Positions 8,287 to 18,271 of a stretch of 54,067 nt of DNA are shown piece by piece. Location: the NCBI GenBank assembly GCA_945910225.1, contig CAMDYG010000017.1, positions 1-54,067 on the forward strand, given 5' to 3'. Both the position numbers and the translations under genes were made by a program. This stretch comes from an uncultured Eubacterium sp. GTDB lineage: Bacteria; Bacillota; Clostridia; Lachnospirales; Lachnospiraceae. The first letter of the stretch is position 1; each line of letters opens with the position of its first letter. The notes under the pieces are model-generated. The model was not told the DNA's origin. It saw only the letters and a list, made by a program, of their open reading frames with translations, and searched no databases.

Positions 8287-10102
8287 TATTTCTGCTCCTT
8301 AATTTTCTTGGTGGTATCAGACATTTTGGTCCGAAACCTATAAGATCACTTCTGTTATTTGCAAGAAGCGCTTCTTTAACAAGTTCATAATTTTCAGGCT
8401 TCTTATATTGTATAAGAGCTCTCTGCATTTCCTTTTCATGATGAGATACAGGTGTATAGACTTTTTCCATAGTTCTTGGATCATAACCTGTATAATACAT
8501 ACAGGTTGAAAGTGTTGAAGGTGTTGGATAAAAATCCTGTACCTGTTCTGGCATATATCCAAGATCACGGACATATTCTGCAAGTTCTATAGCTTCTTTC
8601 ATTGTTGAACCAGGATGGCTTGACATAAGATATGGAACAACAAACTGTTCTTTCCCTGTCTTATCATTGATTCTTTTATATCGTTTAATAAAATTGTCAT
8701 ATACAGCACGTTCTGGTTTGCCCATTCTTGAAAGAACTTTATCAGATATGTGTTCAGGTGCAACGCGCAGCTGTCCGCTTATGTGGTGTTCACATATTTC
8801 CCTTAAAAATGTATCATCAGAATCCTGCATGCAGTAGTCAAATCGTATACCTGATCTGACAAATACTTTTTTTACAGATGGGATTTTCCTTAACTTTCTT
8901 AAAAGACTTATATAATCTTTGTGTTCGACTACAAGATTCCTGCATGGCTTAGGGAAAAGACACTGTTTATTAACACAGGCTCCTTTACTCAATTGTTTAT
9001 CGCATGCAGGTCTTCTGAAATTAGCGGTCGGTCCACCTACATCATGTATATAGCCTTTAAAATCAGGATCTCTGGTCATAACTTGGGCTTCCTGTATGAT
9101 ATTTTCATGGCTTCTTGTCTGTATAATGCGTCCCTGATGAAATGTAAGTGCACAGAATGAACAGCCACCAAAACAGCCACGATTACTTGTAAGTGAGAAT
9201 TTTATTTCCGATAAAGCCGGAATACCTCCCATTTTTTTATATACAGGGTGATAATCTCTCATATAAGGCAATGAATATATATCATCCATTTCCATCTGTG
9301 TAAGCGGCATGGCAGGTGGATTTTGTACAACATACATTTTTTCTTTGACTTTTTCCACAAGAATTCTGGCACTGAAAGCATCCGTATTAAGATACTGTGT
9401 GTAAAAGCTCTGGGCATATTTCTTCTTATCTGATGCAATTTCGTCGAAACAAGGCAATTCAATATAATCGTCATATATATGTTCAAGGCTCTTTGTTTTG
9501 TAAACAGTTCCTTTTATGTATGTTATATCTTTCACGTCGATACCGGCATCAAGTGCTTCTGCAATTTCAACAATGGAGTGTTCTCCCATTCCATAAGATA
9601 TTATATCAGCTCCGGAATCAATGAGAATAGAATGTTTAACTTTGTCGGACCAGTAATCATAATGGGACAATCTTCTTAGAGAGGCTTCTATCCCGCCTAT
9701 AATAATAGGTGTTTTCTTGTATGTCTGTCGTATCAGGTTACTATATACAATGGTAGCATAATCCGGTCGCAGCCCAATTTTTCCTCCAGGAGAATAAGCA
9801 TCCGTTTTTCTGTGCTTTTTGTTTACTGTATAGTGATTGACCATTGAATCCATATTGCCGGCAGAAACAAAAAATCCTAATCGTGGTTCACCGAGAATAG
9901 TTACAGATTCTTTCTTTTTCCAGTCAGGCTGAGCAATTATGCCAACTTTATAACCGCGGCTTTCAAGCAGTCGGGTTATTATAGCTGTACCAAATGACGA
10001 ATGGTCTACATAGGCATCACCACTTATATAGACAAAATCACACTGCTGCCAGCCTCTTTTTTTCATATCTTCTTTGTTAATCGGAAGGAAATCCTTAACC
10101 AT
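8264..10102 (-). CDS. YgiQ family radical SAM protein
   Basis: A large (612-residue) radical SAM enzyme of the YgiQ/UPF0313 family, biological substrate unknown. The iron-sulfur motif [11 protein letters not shown] around residue 315 gives the CxxxCxxC ligands. The N-terminal half contains [15 protein letters not shown] and [20 protein letters not shown], typical of the family's cobalamin-binding-like domain. A second Cys-rich stretch ([17 protein letters not shown]) follows, then YFTP-like [17 protein letters not shown] near the end. It sits 16 bases after the pseudouridine synthase gene. Confidence is high on family, low on function. Confidence 0.94.
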   Translation of the reverse strand: MVKDFLPINKEDMKKRGWQQCDFVYISGDAYVDHSSFGTAIITRLLESRGYKVGIIAQPDWKKKESVTILGEPRLGFFVSAGNMDSMVNHYTVNKKHRKTDAYSPGGKIGLRPDYATIVYSNLIRQTYKKTPIIIGGIEASLRRLSHYDYWSDKVKHSILIDSGADIISYGMGEHSIVEIAEALDAGIDVKDITYIKGTVYKTKSLEHIYDDYIELPCFDEIASDKKKYAQSFYTQYLNTDAFSARILVEKVKEKMYVVQNPPAMPLTQMEMDDIYSLPYMRDYHPVYKKMGGIPALSEIKFSLTSNRGCFGGCSFCALTFHQGRIIQTRSHENIIQEAQVMTRDPDFKGYIHDVGGPTANFRRPACDKQLSKGACVNKQCLFPKPCRNLVVEHKDYISLLRKLRKIPSVKKVFVRSGIRFDYCMQDSDDTFLREICEHHISGQLRVAPEHISDKVLSRMGKPERAVYDNFIKRYKRINDKTGKEQFVVPYLMSSHPGSTMKEAIELAEYVRDLGYMPEQVQDFYPTPSTLSTCMYYTGYDPRTMEKVYTPVSHHEKEMQRALIQYKKPENYELVKEALLANNRSDLIGFGPKCLIPPRKLRSRNNENNRKR

Positions 10103-10118
10103 ATAAGCTCCTTATATC

Positions 10119-10847
10119 TCAATATTTGTCAGTTTTTTTAAGAGCAGATATCTCTTCATCATTCAAAGGTCTGTACTCTCCCTGCTTGAGGCTTTTATCA
10201 AGTGATAATGGACCAAAAGTTACTCTTTTTAAAAATAAAACTTCAGAATCAACGGCTGCAAACATACGCTTTATCTGATGAAATTTACCTTCATGGACAG
10301 TAACATATACTTCTGAGTAATTGTCTTCTTTGTTATAATCCAGTACTTCAAGTCTGGCAGGTAATGCTGTTAATTCATTATCAACCTTAAATCCATTCAT
10401 AAACTTTTCAATTATATCATTGCCAATATTGCCCTTAACTTTTGCGTAATATGTTTTATCGACATGTTTCTTTGGTGAAAGCAGATTATGCGCCATTGCC
10501 CCATCATTTGTTATTATAAGCAGGCCTTCAGTATCCTTATCTAATCTTCCAACGGGAAATATATCTTTGCGGTTAGATTTAATAAGGTCAATAACTGTTT
10601 TACATGTATTATCATCTGTTGCAGATATAACTCCTGCCGGCTTATTAAGCATATAATATTCAAATTCATTATAGCCTGTCTTAATACCATCTACATACAC
10701 GCAGTCTGAATCAGTGTTAATCTTTAATTCAGGACGTGTTACTATATCATCATTGACACGGACATGTTTTTTGCGTATCAGTTCTTTAACTTCACTACGG
10801 GTTCCAGCCTTCATATCTGCAAGATATTTATCTAGTCTTATAATCAT
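10119..10847 (-). CDS. RsuA/RluB-family pseudouridine synthase
   Basis: A 242-residue rRNA pseudouridine synthase, distinct from the RluA-type one nearby. An S4 domain opens the protein (RLDKYLADM, VKELIRKKHVRVND); the catalytic block is VGRLDKDTEGLLIITNDG with the key Asp; EGKFHQIKRMF is the C-terminal RNA-contact motif. The ATG at 10847 is chosen because it overlaps the rsmF stop as TAATG and has GGAG nine bases upstream. An in-frame ATG at 10862 lacks a ribosome site. Whether it modifies 16S U516 or a 23S site cannot be told. Confidence 0.92.
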   Translation of the reverse strand: MIIRLDKYLADMKAGTRSEVKELIRKKHVRVNDDIVTRPELKINTDSDCVYVDGIKTGYNEFEYYMLNKPAGVISATDDNTCKTVIDLIKSNRKDIFPVGRLDKDTEGLLIITNDGAMAHNLLSPKKHVDKTYYAKVKGNIGNDIIEKFMNGFKVDNELTALPARLEVLDYNKEDNYSEVYVTVHEGKFHQIKRMFAAVDSEVLFLKRVTFGPLSLDKSLKQGEYRPLNDEEISALKKTDKY

Positions 10848-12208
10848 TACATCCATCTCCATCCGGCAAGATATTTATTCTTGAGCTGTCCGTTTGAATT
10901 CTTGCCCCAGCCAAGAGGATATCCGTCAACACATACGAGAGTCCATCCTGACTTTACATTATTACAATCATCTATATCTATGGTCTCTCCTTTGAGATAT
11001 CGTATAACACGTTCATCAGATACAGGAAGATCAAGCGTGTTAGGATACTGTTCTTTTTTAAGAGCCATTGCAAATGCCTGACTTGGTTCAAAACGATTTT
11101 TCTTAAGTTCGCCCAGTAACAGACCATTTCTTATAATTCTTAATCCACGTTCCTCTGCCATGTACTCAGAAGTAAGGTATACCCTGGTATCTCTTATGTT
11201 GATATATGCCGGATCATATTTAAATGTAGTGCTATCCATAAATTCTTTTAATTCATCAGGAAGTTTTACTTTTCCTGATACAGGTCTTTTAGATGATGAA
11301 TAATTATCCCCATCTTTTTCAAATAAGGCAACAAAATGTCCTTCACCAGACATTTTATGAGGAAATATTCTGACAGCTTTCTCAAGGTGATATCCTTCAT
11401 TATTGTCATATCCATGAGAAAAACCTTCATAAGGCTTAATATCAATAAGATGCATATCAGGTCTGTTTTTTAGAAGGTGTATAACAGAATCCTCATCTTC
11501 AAGCTTTGAAAATGTGCATGTTGAATATAAAAGTTTACCGCCTGGCTTTAACATATCAGCACCAGCAAGAATTATATTCTTCTGAATCTGTGAATAGAAT
11601 TCAGGACCATTCTTTTCCCAGGCTTTTATAAGCTTATTGTCTTTTCTGAACATACCTTCTCCAGAACATGGTGCATCAATAAGTACTTTGTCAAAGAAGC
11701 CTGAAAATCTGTCAGATATGCCAACAGGATCTTCATTCAGTACACACAGATTAGGAACACCAAATACCTCTACATTCTTAAGAAGGGCCTTTGCACGGGA
11801 ATTACTTATATCATTAGTTATAAGTAGTCCTGAATTGTTAAGCTTTGCAGCCAGTTCAGTGGATTTACCACCTGGTGCAGCACACATGTCAAATACCACA
11901 TCCCTTTCATCAATAGGAAGTACATTGGCAGGAGTCATTGCACTTGGCTCCTGAATATAATACAAGCCGGCAAAATAATATGGATGCTTGGCAGGTTTAT
12001 CTTCTTCTGAATAATAAAAACCATTCTCAATCCATGGAATTGGTTCTAATTGGAATGGACATATTTTAAGAAATTCTTCTGTGGATATTTTAAGATTATT
12101 GACACGCAGGCCATATAGTCTTTTATCATTAAAACTTTCTATATAGCTGTCATAATCTTCTCCTAACAGCGCTTTCATGGCTTCTGTATATTTTTCTGGT
12201 AAATTCAC
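10847..12208 (-). CDS. RsmF/NOL1-NOP2-Sun family rRNA (cytosine-C5) methyltransferase
   Basis: SAM-dependent methyltransferase making 5-methylcytosine in rRNA. Motifs are clear: SAM loop DMCAAPGGKSTELAAKL (about 107-123), motif IV IDAPCSGEGMFRKD with one Cys, and motif VI YSTCTFSKLEDE with the catalytic Cys. After the catalytic domain, residues about 315-453 form the RsmF-type C-terminal region, ending in a PUA-like segment (GYPLGWGKNSNGQLKN). The 453-residue length suits RsmF rather than RsmB, since the NusB-like N-terminal domain is absent. It is coupled to the downstream pseudouridine synthase by TAATG. Confidence 0.92.
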   Translation of the reverse strand: MNLPEKYTEAMKALLGEDYDSYIESFNDKRLYGLRVNNLKISTEEFLKICPFQLEPIPWIENGFYYSEEDKPAKHPYYFAGLYYIQEPSAMTPANVLPIDERDVVFDMCAAPGGKSTELAAKLNNSGLLITNDISNSRAKALLKNVEVFGVPNLCVLNEDPVGISDRFSGFFDKVLIDAPCSGEGMFRKDNKLIKAWEKNGPEFYSQIQKNIILAGADMLKPGGKLLYSTCTFSKLEDEDSVIHLLKNRPDMHLIDIKPYEGFSHGYDNNEGYHLEKAVRIFPHKMSGEGHFVALFEKDGDNYSSSKRPVSGKVKLPDELKEFMDSTTFKYDPAYINIRDTRVYLTSEYMAEERGLRIIRNGLLLGELKKNRFEPSQAFAMALKKEQYPNTLDLPVSDERVIRYLKGETIDIDDCNNVKSGWTLVCVDGYPLGWGKNSNGQLKNKYLAGWRWM

Positions 12209-12255
12209 TTTATATACCTCAATTCTGTATTGTTTTATTAACTGCGATGCATTGT

Positions 12256-13059
12256 CTACTGAACAGACTGTGCCCTGTAATCTTCAGCAATTATATCAAG
12301 CTGACGTGAAAATCTTGATAATTCGTTGATATCGCCTCTGCTATATATTTCATAGAATTCATCCTGAATTTTGATGATCACCTGTTTATTTGCAACCTTG
12401 TATAAATTCTGTATAGTGCTTAATATATCAGAAACCACATTTGCCTTAATAACAAAGTAATTCTGTGCATTAATTATTTCATCATGAATAGATGACATCT
12501 CATTATCAAGTGTTATCAGGGCATTTGATGCAGCATTAAGTCTCTCTCTTACATGTGCAGGAATTTCTCCGTTGTATTTGTATTGAAGAGAATGTTCAAT
12601 AATTGCCCAGAAGTTCATTCCAAGTGTACGGATCTGGATTTCAACAGGTATTACTGATGTACCACGAACAGTTTCAACTTCATAATTAACTATAAGATGA
12701 TAACTTCTGTAACCACTTTTTTTAATATTCTTAATGTAATCCTTTTCGCTTATAACAGTCATGTCCTTACGATTCTTTATAAGGTCAACAACAGTATATA
12801 TATCTTCTGTAAACTGGCATATAAGACGTATTCCTGCTATATCAAAGAGATTTTCCTGGAGCTTGTCTATATCAATACCACGCCTCTGTGCTTTTTCAAT
12901 AATGCTTGAGATGCTTTTAACACGTCCAAGTACCTGCTCAATAGGAGAATATTCTCCAGCCTGGCGGTATTCTTTTATAATATGATTGAATTTAATCTGT
13001 AATTCTTCTACCGCCAGATCATATGGCGTGAGAATTTCTTTCCACATCTGAATTTCCAT
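12256..13059 (-). CDS. relQ: Small alarmone synthetase, RelQ type
   Basis: Makes (p)ppGpp from ATP and GTP/GDP during stress. Only the synthetase domain is present (267 residues): no HD hydrolase, TGS or ACT domain. Diagnostic features are FDIAGIRLI with D73, SGYRSYHLIV around 115-124, EIQIRTLGMNFWA at 140-152 and IEHSLQYKY. The last two resemble RelQ/YjbM rather than RelP. A GGAGG site sits five bases before the ATG. It is the first gene of the cluster that runs to 4890, so its promoter probably serves several translation-related genes. Confidence 0.92.
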   Translation of the reverse strand: MEIQMWKEILTPYDLAVEELQIKFNHIIKEYRQAGEYSPIEQVLGRVKSISSIIEKAQRRGIDIDKLQENLFDIAGIRLICQFTEDIYTVVDLIKNRKDMTVISEKDYIKNIKKSGYRSYHLIVNYEVETVRGTSVIPVEIQIRTLGMNFWAIIEHSLQYKYNGEIPAHVRERLNAASNALITLDNEMSSIHDEIINAQNYFVIKANVVSDILSTIQNLYKVANKQVIIKIQDEFYEIYSRGDINELSRFSRQLDIIAEDYRAQSVQ

Positions 13060-13098
13060 TTAGTCCTCCAATGTAATATGGATAAAATATTGCATTTC

Positions 13099-13107
13099 AT
13101 TATAACA
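13099..13107 (-). promoter_or_regulatory. Extended -10 element upstream of relQ
   Basis: On the minus strand TGTTATAAT reads as TGn plus a perfect TATAAT, about 40 bases before the relQ start. No good -35 lies 16-18 bases upstream, which is typical for an extended -10 promoter. It is the only strong promoter-like element for the relQ to PAS/GGDEF cluster. Confidence 0.6.
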
Positions 13108-13163
13108 CATAATTAACAGATTTTGAGAATATTATTAAATAACAGATGTTACAGGAGCTGTTT

Positions 13164-14036
13164 ATGATATGTTTAATAATTATTTTGTTATTTTTACTCT
13201 CTGTTTTATCAGTTCCTGTATGTCAGGGAGTGATTAATGGATTATCACTTTTCGGATTGAGAGTATTTCCCGGATTGTTTCTTTCATTTATTCTTACTAA
13301 TTATCTTATAAGGATAATCAAGATGAAAAATGTACATAATATCTGGCTTATAATACTCATTGGAATTATTACAGGATTTCCTAATGGTTCATATATCTGC
13401 TCGGAATACAAAGAGATTGAACCAGACAGCAAATTACCGGACATGCTTTTTGGATTGATCAATATTCCAAGTCCTGCTTTTCTTATAAGTTATGTGTATT
13501 GTTATATATTGGACAGCTGCATAAATATTATATATTTTATTATACTGACATACATTCCAGTACTGGTTATATCTTTCATAATTGTATTGATATATGGCTG
13601 TTCTCCCCAAAGAGATGATGATCATAGTAAGAAAGTCAGAATTAATAAAGAAAATGCATATATTTTCTTTGAAGAATCTGTTAATGCGGCGATATCAGCA
13701 TCATTAAAGCTGGGGGCATATATTATTGTATTTTCCGTTATTATATCGGTTTTAAAAAATATACCTTTTATTAACCAATATGCTTTTTGGGTTACATTTC
13801 CTTTAGAAATATCCAACACTCTTAATCTGGTAAAACAATCAGGGTTATCAGTTTATCAGAAAATCTTTTGTATAATGACAATAGACTGCTTTGGAGGCTT
13901 ATGTGTCATGATGCAGACAAAAAGCGTCTGTGCCAATAATTTTAACGCAAAAAAATACATATATCAGAAGCTTGTATTATGTACTATTACATGCGCATTT
14001 ACATGGCTGCTGATATATGTATTAGAATTGTTTTAA
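13164..14036 (+). CDS. YlbJ-like sporulation/nucleoside-recognition-type membrane protein
   Basis: A 290-residue multi-spanning membrane protein. Hydrophobic segments fill most of it, with two Gate-like halves: GLRVFPGLFLSFILTNYL then GIITGFPNGSYICSEY and INIPSPAFLISYV, later SVNAAISASLKLGAYIIVF. These resemble YlbJ, a membrane protein needed for sporulation in Bacillus, where ylbJ lies near coaD (ylbI) and rsmD (ylbH) as here. ATG at 13164 is chosen because CAGGAG lies six bases upstream; the ATG at 13146 has none. The gene opposes all neighbours and its stop abuts the stop of the next gene. Homology to YlbJ is a pattern-level judgement. Confidence 0.65.
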   Translation: MICLIIILLFLLSVLSVPVCQGVINGLSLFGLRVFPGLFLSFILTNYLIRIIKMKNVHNIWLIILIGIITGFPNGSYICSEYKEIEPDSKLPDMLFGLINIPSPAFLISYVYCYILDSCINIIYFIILTYIPVLVISFIIVLIYGCSPQRDDDHSKKVRINKENAYIFFEESVNAAISASLKLGAYIIVFSVIISVLKNIPFINQYAFWVTFPLEISNTLNLVKQSGLSVYQKIFCIMTIDCFGGLCVMMQTKSVCANNFNAKKYIYQKLVLCTITCAFTWLLIYVLELF

Positions 14037-14651
14037 TTATTCATTTGAATCTGAGGCTTCTGGAGCTGGTACATCGGAATCAGAAACAGAAGCATCTTCC
14101 TCATTATCACTTTCCTCAATTCCGCTAAGTTCGTTTCTGTTATTGTTAACAACAGAAAGGATATTCTGAAGACCTGATAATAATGAATCATACTTTTCTT
14201 TATTATCTTTTATTGAATGTTCAATAATATACTGAAGCTTTGCTAACATATCGTCAGTATACTGCATGGCACTGTAACGTATTCCGTTAGCCTCTTCTGT
14301 TGCATTATCAAGAATAGCCTGTGCCTGTGCAGTTGCCTGTTCTATAAGCTGGTTAGCCTGCGCATATGCCCTCTGCATAATTTCATGTTCATTAATAAGT
14401 TCTTCTGTCTGAATCTGTGCAGCATTAATGATTGCATCAGCTTGTTCCTTTGCATCAGCAAGAATAGCATCTTTATTGCTCAAAATTTTCTGATATTTTT
14501 TAACTTCATCAGGTGTCTTTAATCTTAATTCCGTAAGCATATCTTCAAGCTGCTCTTTGTTGACAATAATTTTAACATTTGATAATGGATAATATTTACA
14601 ATTATCAATGTAGCTCTCAATATCACTTATTAACTGTTCAATTCTACTCAT
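14037..14651 (-). CDS. Coiled-coil protein with acidic tail, function unknown
   Basis: A 204-residue soluble protein. Residues about 1-50 are a conserved head (SRIEQLISDIESYIDNCK); about 55-160 form an Ala/Gln/Glu-rich helix with coiled-coil pattern (IINAAQIQTEELINEHE, AQANQLIEQATAQAQ). The end is a low-complexity acidic Ser/Asp/Glu/Pro tail. Database names such as 'ATP synthase subunit B-like' would reflect only helical composition; no membrane anchor exists. ATG at 14651 has AAGGAG nine bases upstream and falls after the coaD stop at 14677; a longer frame into coaD is rejected. The link to coaD suggests co-transcription, not function. Confidence 0.72.
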   Translation of the reverse strand: MSRIEQLISDIESYIDNCKYYPLSNVKIIVNKEQLEDMLTELRLKTPDEVKKYQKILSNKDAILADAKEQADAIINAAQIQTEELINEHEIMQRAYAQANQLIEQATAQAQAILDNATEEANGIRYSAMQYTDDMLAKLQYIIEHSIKDNKEKYDSLLSGLQNILSVVNNNRNELSGIEESDNEEDASVSDSDVPAPEASDSNE

Positions 14652-14676
14652 CTGAAAAACTCCTTTAAATTGTATA

Positions 14677-15162
14677 TTATTGATTGATTCCGTATTTGTC
14701 GTACACTCTGGAAACAATTTCTTCTGGTACGAACTTGTGGATATCTCCACCATACATAGCCATTTCCTTAACTATACTTGAACTTAAATAAGCATATTTA
14801 AGACTTGTTGTAAGGAATACAGTATCTATTCCTGGTGCTGCCACCCTGTTTGTCTGTGACATTGCCAGCTCATACTCAAAATCAGTAACGGCACGCAGCC
14901 CTCTGATTATAACGGATACATTATGTTGTGCAGCAAAATCAACAAGCAGCCCGCTAAAGCTTAAGACTTCAACATTAGGCAGGTCACGAGTGACTTCCTT
15001 TAACATATTAACACGCTCATCAACTGAAAACAATGGTGTTTTGGTACTGTTATTTAATACTCCGACTATAAGATGATCAACCAGACTTGCAGAACGTCGA
15101 ATTATATCCAAATGTCCAAGTGTTACGGGGTCAAAGCTTCCAGGATAAATTGCTTTCTTCAT
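14677..15162 (-). CDS. coaD: Pantetheine-phosphate adenylyltransferase
   Basis: Transfers AMP from ATP to 4'-phosphopantetheine, giving dephospho-CoA. The 161-residue length is standard. The nucleotidyltransferase signature [17 protein letters not shown] with the TxGH motif opens the protein. [20 protein letters not shown] around 90-109 and [11 protein letters not shown] near 128-138 complete the family pattern. It follows rsmD by two bases, matching the common rsmD-coaD pair (ylbH-ylbI in Bacillus). coaE, which uses its product, lies at 50212-50802. Confidence 0.97.
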   Translation of the reverse strand: MKKAIYPGSFDPVTLGHLDIIRRSASLVDHLIVGVLNNSTKTPLFSVDERVNMLKEVTRDLPNVEVLSFSGLLVDFAAQHNVSVIIRGLRAVTDFEYELAMSQTNRVAAPGIDTVFLTTSLKYAYLSSSIVKEMAMYGGDIHKFVPEEIVSRVYDKYGINQ

Positions 15163-15164
15163 GA

Positions 15165-15725
15165 TTAGTTACTCTCCTTTAGTCTGATAAATAGATGTTT
15201 GTTTGTTTTATAATTCTTAACTTTAACTGTTTCAAAACCACATTCTTCTATATAGTCAAGAGGAGTATCAAGGGCCTCTTCGATTATTATAATTGTATAT
15301 TTATCAATAATATCGGATGCTGATAAAGATTTTAAAACATCATATTCATAATCCTGACTGTAAGGTGGATCCATAAATACTATATCAAACACACCTTTGC
15401 CTGATAATCTGTTAATTGCAGAAAGTACATCCTGCTCCATTACAACAGCTTTGTCAGCAAGCCGTGTAAATGTAAGATTATCTTTTATAACAGCAATTGC
15501 ACTTCTTGCATTTTCAACAAGGACAGCTTCTTTTGCTCCACGGCTTAATGCTTCAATTCCTATTGCACCACTGCCAGAATACAGATCTAAGAATCGGCAT
15601 CCGGCAATATCACTTTGGAGCATATTAAAAAGTGTCTCTTTAATCCTGTCAGTTGTAGGTCTTGTATTATTACCCTCAGCAGCTTTAAGTGGCATGCTCC
15701 GGGCTGTTCCAGCTATAACACGCAT
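15165..15725 (-). CDS. rsmD: 16S rRNA (guanine966-N2)-methyltransferase RsmD
   Basis: Methylates G966 of 16S rRNA in the assembled small subunit. The 186-residue protein has [12 protein letters not shown] at the start, [15 protein letters not shown] (about 22-36), the SAM loop [18 protein letters not shown] and the catalytic FMDPPYSQD motif around 115-123. It is 14 bases after the large LuxR-type gene and two before coaD. The latter spacing suggests translational coupling with coaD. Confidence 0.96.
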   Translation of the reverse strand: MRVIAGTARSMPLKAAEGNNTRPTTDRIKETLFNMLQSDIAGCRFLDLYSGSGAIGIEALSRGAKEAVLVENARSAIAVIKDNLTFTRLADKAVVMEQDVLSAINRLSGKGVFDIVFMDPPYSQDYEYDVLKSLSASDIIDKYTIIIIEEALDTPLDYIEECGFETVKVKNYKTNKHLFIRLKESN

Positions 15726-15739
15726 AATAAAATATTCCT

Positions 15740-18229
15740 CTATTCAAAAAAATTCTTTAGTTCAGAACGGGAGTTGATCTGCAGCTTGTTAAATATAACC
15801 TTCATATTAGACTTAACAGTACTCTCGGCTATGAATAACTGTTCTGCTATCTCTTTGTTAGAAAGTCTCTGGGCAGCAAGCTTGGCAACATCAGCTTCTC
15901 TTACTGTCAGACCATAATTAGCAAGCATATGTCCGGTTTTTTTGATAACCTTTACACCCTTCTCATGAGTTTTGGCAAGCTTGTTAATTGCTTTAACAAA
16001 CAATGAAATATTCTTGTTAACTCCGGCTTCAGTTAACAAATCTGAAATATAACTGTAATTATGTACGAAAGGCATATAAATATCATCTTTTATTGCAAGA
16101 TTAATTGCCTCGTGTAAAAATTTTCTGGCTTTATCACTATCTCCAAGCTCATTATTAGCAATTGCAAGATAAATGTATGTATATATTCTTGGAATAATAT
16201 AAGAAAACATCTTGCTAAGACCGAGTAACTGTCCGCTTATTCCTAAGAACTCATGATAATCTTTATTAATGATCATATATTTAGCTACAATAGTATTAAT
16301 AAAACTTAAGGAAAAGAAATCAACATTATCTTCAATATTCTTCTCATCTTTCAGCCATTCAGGGATTTTATCTTTGTCCTCAATGTTGCAGTATATACCT
16401 GCAATGCATATATCTGCCATTCTCACAAGCATAAAATCTTTCTGCTCAGATCTACATGAAGATGGCGAAATATTACTCATATATTCTTTGAATTCATCGT
16501 TAGAGCCATAATGAATCGCTATAAGTGCCAGAAGATAATTGGCTGCAATATATATAGAATACTGATTACGGCTGTCAGCCATATATACAGCCTTATGGCA
16601 TAAGATTTCAGCACTTTCAATCTCTCCCCTGTTATAGAGAACTTCTGCTTTCATCAATGCCTCAAATCCTTTGCCGTGTCCATTGGTAATTCTGTAATAA
16701 TCAGGAGCACAATCACTAAGCAGACACATTTCATGTTCCAGACTTCCACTTGTACGATGATAAAGAGACATAATGGATGGACATTCAAAGTTAAAAGGAT
16801 ACTTGCCGGCGATAATGCCTACAGGAGACTTGGTAATGGCTGATATCCTGTTAAAATGTTTATTCATCTTATCAAAATCATTAAAACATTCAAAAGCTTT
16901 AATATATTCAAGCTCAGAAATATACTGGTTTTTCCTGATATCATTAATATCACAGTCATTACTTATATCTGCTTCTATATCAGCTAAAAGTGTCTGAACA
17001 GTGTTCTTTTCATTAAGCAGAAGCATAGAAAAGCAAATAATAATGGAAAAATCATACTTTCCATGCTTTTCTACTTCCCAGTAATGATTAGCTATTTCAG
17101 AGAAAATATTCTTATTTTTCTTAATTATGTATGGATATATATCCTTAAAATCAGGTGACGACAAATAAATCTTATCATAATTATCAGAAGCATAGAAGAG
17201 TTTCATCGCCTCAAAATAATTACCATCATAAAGATTAGTTTCCGCTGCCTTTAATTTAATCCTTTTAATATCTTCTACAGGCTTATCCTCAAGAACCTTT
17301 AACATAAAATGCTTAAATACAGGGTTAAAGCTATATTTTCTGGTATGCATATTATAATTAATTATTGCTGTTGAATTAAGATAGACAAGGCAGTTTTTTT
17401 CATCAATCTCTAATTGTCTTACGCATTGTTCAAGTGTAAATTCATTAAATACACACATATTGGTAAGAAAGTTACGTCTGTCATTATCTAATTCAAGCCA
17501 TATATTATTCTTTATAAAAGAATCAGCTATATCATATACATAACTGTCAGAGTATTGTTTATCTTTGTAATTATCCATATATGAATGAATAATTATCGGC
17601 CATCCAAGAGTTTTATCATATAACTCTTTTGCTGTTTCAGTAGATATAATAATTTCGTTCAGTTTGAAATAATCAAGAATATCTTCGTCCTTAAAAGCAA
17701 GATCAGATTTATCTACAAGTCCGGCATCCTTCTTGGTTATAAGATTGATTAATCCCTGACGGGTTATCTGCCGCATGATAAATATATATTTCAGATCAAG
17801 CATTGATGTTGAATAGCATGACGTAAGAATCCTTTCGATATTATCATCAAGGATACAGTCAAAATTATCTATAATTACCAAAGCTGAAGATCTGGACTGT
17901 GACATCACAGAAAGCTTATTAATAACCTCGTTAGCCTTTTCTTCTGTATCAGGGAAACCGAGTTTCTTAAAAGATTCAGCATATGAAGGATTGATTATTT
18001 TGATCGCATTACACAGGTTCATCCAGAATATTTCTTTTGAACTGTCAGCATCTATCCATAATACAGTGTAACCAGAGAAATTTCTGTAAAATGTTTTACA
18101 CACGATAGATTTACCATAGCCAGTAGGTGCGCATATAAAATTATATCTGTACATTTCAAATCTGCTGAGGCATTCTTTCATATCACTTGTAATATATGCT
18201 TTATTCTGCATGTTTTTTATATGTGCCAT
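15740..18229 (-). CDS. Large ATP-binding LuxR family regulator (MalT-like)
   Basis: An 829-residue transcription factor of the LAL/MalT class. The Walker A CAPTGYGKSIV lies near residue 33 and a Walker B-like ALVIIDNFD near 125. The middle, about 340-740, is helical and repeat-like, as in MalT's TPR-type ligand-sensing domain. A LuxR-type helix-turn-helix closes the protein (LTVREADVAKLAAQRLSNKE, then IAESTVKSNMKVIFNKL). ATG at 18229 is preferred because GGAGG lies seven bases upstream; the ATG at 18235 is too close. It precedes rsmD-coaD by 14 bases, so a housekeeping pair follows a regulator. Its inducer and target genes cannot be inferred. Confidence 0.88.
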   Translation of the reverse strand: MAHIKNMQNKAYITSDMKECLSRFEMYRYNFICAPTGYGKSIVCKTFYRNFSGYTVLWIDADSSKEIFWMNLCNAIKIINPSYAESFKKLGFPDTEEKANEVINKLSVMSQSRSSALVIIDNFDCILDDNIERILTSCYSTSMLDLKYIFIMRQITRQGLINLITKKDAGLVDKSDLAFKDEDILDYFKLNEIIISTETAKELYDKTLGWPIIIHSYMDNYKDKQYSDSYVYDIADSFIKNNIWLELDNDRRNFLTNMCVFNEFTLEQCVRQLEIDEKNCLVYLNSTAIINYNMHTRKYSFNPVFKHFMLKVLEDKPVEDIKRIKLKAAETNLYDGNYFEAMKLFYASDNYDKIYLSSPDFKDIYPYIIKKNKNIFSEIANHYWEVEKHGKYDFSIIICFSMLLLNEKNTVQTLLADIEADISNDCDINDIRKNQYISELEYIKAFECFNDFDKMNKHFNRISAITKSPVGIIAGKYPFNFECPSIMSLYHRTSGSLEHEMCLLSDCAPDYYRITNGHGKGFEALMKAEVLYNRGEIESAEILCHKAVYMADSRNQYSIYIAANYLLALIAIHYGSNDEFKEYMSNISPSSCRSEQKDFMLVRMADICIAGIYCNIEDKDKIPEWLKDEKNIEDNVDFFSLSFINTIVAKYMIINKDYHEFLGISGQLLGLSKMFSYIIPRIYTYIYLAIANNELGDSDKARKFLHEAINLAIKDDIYMPFVHNYSYISDLLTEAGVNKNISLFVKAINKLAKTHEKGVKVIKKTGHMLANYGLTVREADVAKLAAQRLSNKEIAEQLFIAESTVKSNMKVIFNKLQINSRSELKNFFE

Positions 18230-18271
18230 AATCATCCCTCCCCGTGCCAGTTTAGTAGTAAATATAAATCA

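Noticed and set aside
13146-13163. Earlier ATG for the YlbJ-like gene
   Set aside because: No ribosome site; the ATG at 13164 has CAGGAG in position.
14652-14753. N-terminal extension of the coiled-coil protein into coaD
   Set aside because: Overlaps coaD codons in another frame and loses the AAGGAG-positioned start.
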